From Rhizophagus irregularis (taxonomy: Eukaryota > Glomeromycota > Glomeromycetes > Glomerales > Glomeraceae), in assembly GCF_026210795.1 (NCBI RefSeq), contig NC_089435.1:992001-1056000 (forward strand): DNA of 64,000 bases, written 5' to 3'. Position numbers and translations under genes: made by a program. Positions 55,686 to 64,000 of this stretch are shown piece by piece; position 1 is the stretch's first letter, and the number at the start of each line of letters is the position of its first letter. The notes beneath the pieces were generated by a model. The model saw only the letters and a list, made by a program, of their open reading frames with translations, had not been told where the DNA came from and did no database searches.

Positions 55686-57203
55686 TAAAGCTCTGAACAG
55701 TTCGGGCTAAACTGGGGAACCGATCCGAAACTGGCTCAAAATTCGGTTCAGTTCAGTTCGGGTATTAGAACTGAAAAACTGGCGGTTCGGTTCGGTTTAA
55801 TCTGATTTTTATAAAAATGCAAAAAATCGAATAGCCGGCCATCTGGTGATCATATAAAGTCGACCAATATATTATTGGATTTCTCTCGACGAGATGCGTC
55901 GAATGGTGGTAAGATCATGTCTCTAGCATCGATAGATCACACGTTAATCCACGCTAAATGATTTATAAATAATTGGAATTAGAAGGCTATCTATCGGTGC
56001 TAGAGACATGATCTTAGCACCATTCGACGCGTCTCAGTGAGACGAATCCAATGAATATAAATTAGTTCGTGTACGACCACTGGATGGCGAATAATATCAA
56101 GTTTCGCATTTTTTTAAAATTTTCGAGCGTTAAAAATTAAAAATTCCGATACATGAATTTATTCGTCGTCCAATGGTCGTAAAATATGAATTAGGACTCA
56201 TTAGATTCGTCTCGATGAGACGAGTCGAATGGTGGTAAGATCACGTCTCTAGCATCGACAAATAGCTTGCTAATGCCATTTTTTATAAATTATTTAGCGT
56301 GAATTAACATACGATCTATCAATAATAGAGACATGTTCTCACCACCATTCGACTCGTCTCATCGAGACGAATCCAATGAGTCCTAATTCATATTTGTAGG
56401 ACCATTGGACGACGAATAAATTCATGTATCGGAATTTTTAATTTTTAACGCTCGAAAATTTAAAAAAAATGCGAAACTTGATATTATTCGCCATCTAGTG
56501 GTCATACACGAACAAATTTATATTCATTGGATTCATCTCACTTAGACGCGTCGAATGGTGCTAAGATCATGTCTCTAGCACCGATAGATAGCTTGCTAAT
56601 TCCAATTATTGATAAATCATTTAGCGTAGGTTAACATGTGATCTATCGATGCTATAGACATGATCCTACCACCATTCGACTCGTCTCATCGAGACGAATC
56701 TAATGAGTCCTAATTCATATTTGTACGACCATTGGACGACGAATAAATTCATGTATCGGAATTTTTAATTTTAACGCTCGAAAATTTTAAAAAAATGCGA
56801 AACTTGATATTATTCGCCATCCAGTGGTCGTACGCGAACTAATTTATATTCATTGGATTCGTCTCACTGAGACGCGTCGAATGGTGCTAAGATCATGTCT
56901 CTAGCACCGATAGATAGCCTTCTAATTCCAATTATTTATAAATCATTTAGCGTAGGTTAACATGTGATCTATCGATGCTAAAGACATGATTTTACCACCA
57001 TTCGACGCGTCTCGTCGAGACGAATCCAATGATATATGGCTCGACTTTACACGATCACTAGATGGCCGGCTATTCGATTTTTCGCATTTTTATAAAAATC
57101 AGATTAAACCGAACCGAACCGCCGGTTTTTCGGTTTGGTTCTTACGGATTTCGGCTCTAATCCGAACCGTCTATAATCCGGACCAAACCGACCCGTTTGA
57201 TGC
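55686..57203. mobile_element. 1.5-kb compound foldback element with CGGTT ends
   Basis: Outer arms: 55686-55880 (with CGGTTCGGTTCGGTTTAATC, then GAATAGCCGGCCATCT) pair in reverse with 57040-57203. Inside are several inverted and direct copies of a module containing TCGAATGGTGCTAAGATCAT, then GTCTCTAGCACCGATAGAT, plus small palindromes such as CGTCTCACTGAGACG. The segment from about 56340-56530 recurs directly at about 56670-56850. The whole region can fold into nested stems. No coding frame of interest. Confidence 0.75.
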
Positions 57204-57220
57204 TTTACCTATGACATTTT

Positions 57221-57820
57221 CCCTAAAATCAATATAAAAAAAGTGAATTCTGATACTGCAATTCACTTTTTATATATAAAATTGATATAAAAAAGTGAAT
57301 TCTGATACCGCAATTCACTTTTTATATCTAAAATCAATATAAAAAAGTGAATTCTGATACCGCAATTCACTTTTTATATCTAAAATCAATATAAACAAGT
57401 GAATTCCGATACCGCAATTCACTTTTTATATCTAAAATCGATATAAAAAAGTGAATTCCGATACCGCAATTCACTTTTTATATCTAAAATTGATATAAAA
57501 AAGTGAATTCCGATACCGCAATTCACTTTTTATATCTAAAATTGATATAAAAAAGTGAATTCCGATACCGCAATTCACTTTTTATATTTAAAATCGATAT
57601 AAAAAAGTGAATTCTAATACCGCAATTCACTTTTATATCTAAAATCAATATAAAAAAGTGAATTCTGATACCGCAATTCACTTTTTATATCTAAAATCAA
57701 TATAAAAAAGTGAATTCTAATACCGCAATTCATTTTTTATATCTAAAATCAATATAAAAAAGTGAATTCTGATACCGCAATTCACTTTCTATATATAAAA
57801 TTGATATAAAAAAGTGAAAA
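57221..57820. repeat. About 52-bp hairpin satellite, 11 copies
   Basis: Units of the form AAAAAGTGAATTCTGATACC, then GCAATTCACTTTTTATATCT, then AAAATCAATAT. Within each unit AAAAAGTGAATT and AATTCACTTTTT pair, leaving a 10-base loop. Copies differ at few sites, so the array is young. Confidence 0.9.
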
Positions 57821-57946
57821 AATTTCTCTGTGTCCTAGATACTTATGAAAAATGGAAACAAGGAAAGGCATGACGCTGGTGATGAAAAACCTCACGTGAT
57901 TTTTCATGACATTTTTTTCAGGTCATGCTGGAAAAATCTTAATATT

Positions 57947-58036
57947 TCCCAACCAAATAATCAACATAGTTTCTAAGTTAAGTGGGCGTGCACTACATCT
58001 CAGCTTATAAACTATGTCAATCATTTGGCTGGGTGC
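57947..58036. mobile_element. 90-bp insertion with 5-bp target duplication
   Basis: Begins TCCCAACCAAATAATC and ends ATTTGGCTGGGTGC, with inverted CCCAACCAAAT/ATTTGGCTGGG tips (one mismatch). It is flanked by ATATT at 57942-57946 and 58037-58041. The duplicated gene copy downstream has the empty site at 60859-60863 with a single ATATT. Confidence 0.85.
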
Positions 58037-58183
58037 ATATTCCTGAAACTTTTCCGGTTATAGAAGTTGATCATCATAGAATAATATAAAAATGCAATAC
58101 CTCAAACTTAAATTTTTTAGTTTTTTACCGCATTTTCTGCATTTCTTGCTTATTCTAATTACTACGTTTATAAATTAAAAACA

Positions 58184-59648
58184 ATGTCTTCAAAATTTTG
58201 GGCAGAATTATCTAACGATTATGAAAAACTTTTTGAGACAGAAATTGGATATGATGTTATTATTTACGCTGGTGAAGAGCAATATGTTAAGGAAATTCAT
58301 GCTCATTCAAATATTTTATCTATTAGGTCTCAATACTTTCGTTCTGCTTTTTCTAATGAATGGGCTGAGAAAAAGGACGGAAAATTTATTTTCAAAAAGC
58401 CAAATATTTCTCCACAATTATTTAATATTATTCTTAGGTATTTGTAATGTTTATAATAATTTTTATGTTAAAAAGGAAATTCTAATTAATATTATATTAT
58501 TGTACTAAATTAGGTTTATTTATTGTGGAAATATTGAATTAAAGAATTTACAAGGTCCTGATGTATTGAAATTGCTAATTGCAGTTGATGAGCTTAATAT
58601 TCATCCTTTAGTTTCTCATATTCAAGAATTTTTGATTGAACACCAAATTGAATTTTTATACCAAAATCCAACTGGAATTCTTGAAACTGTTTATCAACAT
58701 GAAACATTTACAGATTTATGGAATTTCTGTCTTGAAAAAATTTGTGAAGAACCTAAAGTTTTATTTGATTCTGATAAATTTATTGACTTAAAAGCTCCTT
58801 TATTAGAATTATTGTTAAAAAGAGATGATTTAAATATGGAAGAAATTGAAATTTGGGAAAATTTGTTAAAATGGTGTTTTTCTCAACAAAATATGAAGAA
58901 TGAACCATTAAAATGGAATAAAGAAGATATTACAAAGATCGAGAGGGCATTGTACAGATTTATTCCTTTAATTCGATTTTATGATATTGAACCTACAGAT
59001 TTCTTTTATAAAGTTTATTGTTATAAAGATATCTTACCACAAGATTTAATTCATAATCTCTTAGAATTTCATATAGTTCCCAATATGAAATCTAAAGCTA
59101 ATTTGAAACCTTCAAGGAAACCTAGCATTAAATCAACCTTGATTGAATCAAATTATATTCCTATTTTTGCTTCATGGATTGATAAAATGGATTCTTCACA
59201 TTATAATAGAAAAAATATTCCTTATGACTTTAAATTATTATATCGATCAAGTCAGGATGGAAATGATGTTTTATCTTTTCATAAAAATTGTGATGATAAA
59301 GGAGCTACTATTTGGATCGCAAAAATCAAAAATTCTACACAATTAATTGGTGGGTATAATCCACTTAATTGGGATCAAAGTAGGTCTTACAAAACTACAG
59401 CAGATAGTTTTTTATTTAATTTTACAAATGAAAGAGATATTTCTATTGCAAAAAAATGTTATGTTAGTAAACCAGATAGGGCTGTTTATTGTCACAATAG
59501 TTTTGGACCAGCTATGGGTAATTTATTCTGTGAAAATAATGTTTGGACTTATAGAAATTATGATAATGGAAATCGTTATCCTAAAATAGGAATCCCAGCA
59601 AATTTTGAAGTAGAAGATTATGAAGTATTTCAAGTAATTAAAAAATAA
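58184..59648 (+). CDS. BTB-BACK-TLDc protein, copy 1, 462 aa
   Basis: Exons 58184-58437 and 58514-59648; the 76-nt intron (GTATTT...AATTAG) joins in phase 2 to give LRFIYCGNI. Residues about 20-110 are BTB (YDVIIYAGEEQYVKEIHAHS, then ILSIRSQYFRSAFS), about 120-265 a BACK-like helical region (EIEIWENLLKWCF, then FIPLIRFYDIEP), and about 292-462 a TLDc domain (IPIFASWIDKM, DFKLLYRSSQDG, LIGGYNPLNWDQ, ending EDYEVFQVIKK). By family knowledge the BTB part recruits cullin-3 and TLDc domains are linked to oxidative-stress responses and V-ATPase binding. It is one of a tandem pair (period about 2.83 kb) with the gene at 61017. The 200 bases before the ATG are nearly identical in both copies, so their regulation is probably shared. 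Confidence 0.94.
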
Positions 59649-60753
59649 AATAAAAAATTTAATTAATAAATGAATTTAGAATTTTGTTTCATCTTCTAGC
59701 ATTTTTTTGTTTATTTAAGCAAGATTTATATTCAATTTGAGTTTATGAAAATAATTAAGTTCATAATAATAAAATGTATACATAATTATTTGGCATAATT
59801 ATAGTACTCTTTATACAGATTTTAAGTGAGCAATATTAAATACTGTACTCAAATTAAGCTTTAAATAAGTTATAGAATAACCAATCTCAGAAAAAATTAT
59901 TAGATATTAAAATAATTTTATCACAACTTATTGCTATACTCCTTTAATGGATTTCATTTTTTATTATTTTTATGAATTTTCTGGCAAGTGGTTGAAATGA
60001 TTGAAGTTTATATTAATAAAATCAAGGCAACTTTAAAACAATTAACAAGATAATTCAAAATTAGCAAACAACTAAATTACTCTATAATGAAACTATCTAG
60101 ATGACCAAACTATTATCAAAAAAAAAATAAATTAAGGAAAAAAAATACATATTTACTTATTTTGAATGAAATTTTGTGATTCTATTTGTCCATAACTTTT
60201 CTTAATCCTCTATACTGAACCCATAGGTATTTTTATTTTTTGTGATTGAGATTAAGCAAATTAAATTTTATAAGTCATGAATTTTAAATTAGTAATGAAG
60301 GAAGTTATTAATTCGTTAATTTCGTTAAGTAATTATGTTCCTTAGGAACTTTAAGAGAGTGAATACTTGTAAATTAAATTTACAGTATTTTATATATTCT
60401 GGAATTAATTAATAATTTAAATTAAGTTATTCTCCATGCTTGGAGAAACTAATAAATTTGAAATTGTGGTACTTCATCGTGGAAATTTTAAATATTCAAA
60501 TTTAAATATGATAATATGTAAATCAAACTGAATTAACCGCTTTTGTAGTTAAAAATTATAATAACAATCACACATACAGTTGATAATTATGAAAGTGCAG
60601 CATATGGCCAGTAGATTTATTACTGAAAGCCAATCAAACAATCCACAAATAAATCTATCTAAATTAAACTACTGAAATTTACGGCGTTATGCACTAACAC
60701 GTGAAAATAAACAGTGACGAATAAGGTGTGACGAATACGTTTTTACTTACTAA
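59649..60753. other. Spacer between tandem gene copies
   Basis: The first 210 bases (to about 59858) repeat after the second copy. The rest is unique AT-rich sequence without a gene. Confidence 0.6.
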
Positions 60754-61016
60754 GTCCCTCAGATACTTATGAAAAATGGAAACAAGGAATGGTGTGACAG
60801 ACGTGACAAAAAACAGTCACGTGTTTTATATTGTGACATTTTTGAAGGGTAAATCTTAATATTCCTGAAACTTTTCCGGTTATAGAAATTGATCATCATA
60901 GAATAGTATAAAAATGGTTTCGTACCTCAATACCTCAAACTTAAATTTTTTAGTTTTTTACCGCATTTTCTGCATTTCTTGCTTATTCTAATTACTACGT
61001 TTATAAATTAAAAACA

Positions 61017-62481
61017 ATGTCTTCAAAATTTTGGGCAGAATTATCTAACGATTACGAAAAACTTTTTGAGACAGAAATTGGATATGACGTTATTATTTAC
61101 GCTGGTGAAGAGCAATATGTTAAGGAAATTCATGCTCATTCAAATATTTTATCTATTAGGTCTCAATACTTTCGTTCTGCTTTTTCTAATGAATGGGCTG
61201 AGAAAAAGGATGGAAAATTTATTTTCAAAAAACCAAATATTTCTCCACAATTATTTAATATTATTCTTAGGTATTTGTAATGTTTATAATAATTTTTATG
61301 TTAAAAAGGAAATTCTAATTAATATTATATTATTGTATGTTAGGTTTATTTATTGTGGAAATATTGAATTAAAGAATTTACAAGGTCCTGATGTATTGAA
61401 ATTATTAATTGCAGTTGATGAGCTTAATATTCATTCTTTAGTTTCTCATATTCAAGAATTTTTGATTGAACACCAAACTGAATTTTTATACCAAGATCCA
61501 ACTGGAATTCTTGAAACTGTTTATCAACATGAAACATTTACAGATTTATGGAATTTCTGTCTTGAAAAAATCTGTGAAGAACCTAAAGTTTTATTCAATT
61601 CTGATAAATTTATTAATTTAAAAGCTCCTTTATTAGAATTATTGTTAAAAAGAGATGATTTAAATATGGATGAAATTGAAATTTGGGAAAATTTGTTAAA
61701 ATGGTGTTTTACTCAACAAAATGTGAAGAATAAACCATCAAAATGGAATAAAGAAGATATTACAAAGATTGAGAGAGCATTATATAGATTTATTCCATTA
61801 ATTCGATTTTATGATATTGAACCTACAGATTTCTTTTATAAAGTTTATTGTTATAAAGATATCTTACCACAAGATTTAATTCATAATCTTTTAGAATTTT
61901 ATATAGTTCCTAATATGAAACCTAAAAATGATTTGACACCTTCAAGAAAACCTAGCATTAAATCAACCTTGATTGAATCAAACCATATTCCTATTTTTGC
62001 TTCATGGATTGATAAAAAAGATTCTTCACATTATAATAGAAAAAATATTCCTTGTGACTTTAAATTATTATATCGTTCAAGTCAGGATGGGAATGATACT
62101 TTATCTTTTCATAGAAATTGTGACAATAAAGGAGCTACTATTTGGATTGCAAAAATTAAAAATTCTACACAATTAATTGGTGGGTATAATCCACTTGATT
62201 GGGATCAAAGTAACAGTTGGAAAACTACAGCAGATAGTTTTTTATTTAATTTTACAAATGGAAGAGATATTTCTACTTCAAAAAGAAGTTATGTTAGTAT
62301 ACAGAATTATGCTGTTTTTTGTGGCCCTAGGTATGGACCAACTATGGGTAATTTATTCTGTGAAAATAATGTTTGGTCTTATAATAATGGTTATGATAAT
62401 GGAAATCGTTATCCTAAAATAGGAATCCCAGCAAATTTTGAAGTAGAAGATTATGAAGTATTTCAAGTAATTAAAAAATAA
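61017..62481 (+). CDS. BTB-BACK-TLDc protein, copy 2, 463 aa
   Basis: Exons 61017-61270 and 61344-62481, 73-nt intron (GTATTT...TGTTAG). Exon 1 is identical in protein to copy 1. The TLDc part differs most, for instance LIGGYNPLDWDQSNSWKT, FTNGRDISTSKRSYVS and YNNGYDNGNRYP, the last with one extra residue. The pattern (identical BTB, diverged TLDc C-terminus) suggests a recent duplication with change concentrated in the TLDc surface. A frame starting at 61066 reads through the intron without a stop, but exon 1 in that frame is a shadow of the BTB frame. Confidence 0.94.
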
Positions 62482-63340
62482 AATAAAAAATTTAATTAAT
62501 AAATGTATTTAGAATTTTTTTTCATTTTCTAGTACCATTTTTTGTTTATTTAAGCAAGATTTATATTCAATTTGAATTTATGAAAATAATTAAGTTCATA
62601 ATAATAAAATGTATATATTATTATTTGGCACTCTTTATACAGATTTTAAGTGAGCAATATTTAATACTGTACTCAAATTACTAATACTCTATATTGATTT
62701 CCGAAGGTACTTTTATTTTTTAATGAATAATATACTAATTAAATATTTTAATGAAATTATTAAAACAACTCAAAAATTTTGAATTGTAATGAAGAGAATT
62801 CAAAATTATTAATTTTGTTAAGAAGTACCTTCCCTTTAATTGATGCCAGAATAGCTACATAGCTTGAAGAAAATCTTAAAATACTTGAATATAAATATTA
62901 TTACAAAAAGAAGAGAAGTGATTTAATGAAGTAACTAAGCAAACTGAAATTCAATTCCTTACTCAAATAAATGTTTACATTTTTGATAAATCATATCTCA
63001 AAAAAAATGTTGAAATGCCTAATAAATTTGAGCCTATATTACAAGTACATATAATTTTGAAAGATAATGACGGAATTTTAATTTTCACTTTTTCTTGATG
63101 ATTTGTTCATAATTTATCGTTGATATAAAGAATGAATACATTAAAATTATTATTGTATTTAGAATCAATAATACTAAGTTCTGAATTTACTTAGCGAATA
63201 TCTGGTCATTTATCTGGTTCGTATATCCAACATTTAATATTCGAATAAACAATAAGAAAAAATTATACTAGATCAGAAAGTATTGATTGCCTTTTAATAC
63301 TAATAAAATAATGTTTCTATTCGACATTTTTTTTGTAAGA
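62482..63340. other. AT-rich flank of the second copy
   Basis: Duplicate-unit sequence to about 62681, then AT-rich DNA without a recognised gene. Confidence 0.5.
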
Positions 63341-64000
63341 AAATTTTTTTAAAAAAGGCCAATCATCCTGTCCAAAAATTCTAGGAACTTTTTGGCCGAG
63401 AAATTTGAAAACTAATAGGCGACGTCTACCAAACTAGCCTCAAACGGTTCATAAAGGAACAGTTGGTGATGTTGAAATGCGTCGAAAAATGAACTACTTT
63501 TGAACTCTTCCACCTTTTTTTTTTGTGGTTTCTTGGGAATTTTTCGTCGCAAATTTTTTCGGTCAGCGCAGCAAAAATTTAGCACGCGGCTGGATTCTAA
63601 AAGTAGTAACGGACAATTTAGCGAGAAGCGAGGTGATTTACTGTAAACAAAAATTGCGGCAACAAATTTACCCGAAGCTGGGGCCATGTCCGCAGCAAAT
63701 CACGTGGTCTGTGCGAAAGTACCTTATTCTCCGTGTTCGCACGAAAAAAATTTTCGATAAAAAAGTAAAAGGTTTCTTGATGGATCTCCTGTGGAATTTG
63801 AGGAATTGGGCTGGACAAGTGTACCGCAGAACCAACCGAGCTGCTACGTCGGACGACTTGCTTTATGCTTCGCGTTCAACTGGAGTTACGGCTAGTTTAG
63901 TTTCTTGGGAATACATACTAACGTTTTGTTTTGTAGGTTGTTGGTACTTGGCGTTGGAAAGGAGGTGTTCCTATTCTTTTTTTCTGAACAAGTGATAAGC
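63341..64000 (+). other. Less AT-rich end segment, possible partial gene
   Basis: Base composition changes noticeably. A plus frame runs 63525-63995 (initiating at GTG, so possibly an internal exon) with NLRNWAGQVYRRTNRAATSD and a Trp/Cys-rich end. A minus frame (63687-63412) overlaps it. Neither is recognised. A gene continuing beyond the window or part of a repeat are both possible. Confidence 0.25.

Noticed and set aside
54810-57820. CRISPR-like repeat arrays
   Set aside because: Repeats are contiguous or have conserved spacers, the DNA is eukaryotic, and no cas genes are present.
1-64000. tRNA, rRNA and other structured RNA genes
   Set aside because: I scanned for T-loop-like GTTCGA contexts and conserved rRNA strings and found none with matching arms; a covariance-model scan would be needed to be sure.

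Overview
The window looks like a nuclear segment of an arbuscular mycorrhizal fungus (Glomeromycotina, most like Rhizophagus irregularis). The DNA is very AT-rich, the protein-coding genes carry short AT-rich GT-AG introns, and the gene families are those known to be expanded in that lineage: tyrosine-kinase-like protein kinases with the N-lobe signature WIPY...GGFGTIYKA, BTB/BACK/TLDc proteins, F-box/LRR proteins and Sel1-repeat proteins. This assignment rests on family recognition, not on a database search.

Layout. 1-3.6 kb: A-rich and 22-bp satellites, then a decayed kinase (-). 4.9-6.1 kb: BTB-BACK gene (+). 8.4-9.7 kb: four-exon kinase-like gene (-) with NFG in place of DFG. 11.75-12.7 kb: unrecognised helical protein (+). 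14.2-16.6 kb: a small inverted-repeat element and kinase relics (-), one a precise internal deletion. 17.7-20.6 kb: intact Sel1-repeat gene of 953 aa (-). 21.5-28.4 kb: transposon territory, with a 1.4-kb element with 38-bp inverted ends, a LINE relic, a decayed coding repeat family and a 241-bp element with perfect 39-bp inverted ends. 28.6-34.5 kb: a protein kinase gene preceded by the most striking structure in the window. 34.5-51 kb: purine-rich repeats, four F-box genes or relics, a second LINE relic and a hypothetical ORF. 51-53.5 kb: kinase relic with a multi-exon tail, then an unidentified relic. 53.5-57.8 kb: nested foldback elements with pentamer-repeat ends and hairpin satellites. 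57.8-62.7 kb: a recent tandem duplication of an intact BTB-BACK-TLDc gene. 63.3 kb to the end: a less AT-rich stretch without a recognised product.

Main observation. Between 29.04 and 33.13 kb lie about 40 tandem units of roughly 76-112 bp. Each reads as a complete intron: GTAAGT start, an ACTAAC-like branch point followed by a T-rich tract, and a TAG end. In 39 units the gap between one TAG and the next GTAAG is exactly 3 nt, while the triplet itself varies (16 different triplets); the 40th gap is 1 nt. The exon before the array (28845-28943) ends in phase 1. Read in that phase the triplets give 39 sense codons with no stop, and the 1-nt gap is exactly what is needed to enter the open in-frame extension upstream of the kinase ATG at 33233. 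This suggests an N-terminal extension encoded by one-codon microexons. A neighbouring kinase relic (51.1-52.5 kb) has phase-1 symmetric mini-exons, one only 9 nt long, which supports the idea that such exons occur in this kinase family. No transcript evidence is available here, so this remains a sequence-based inference.
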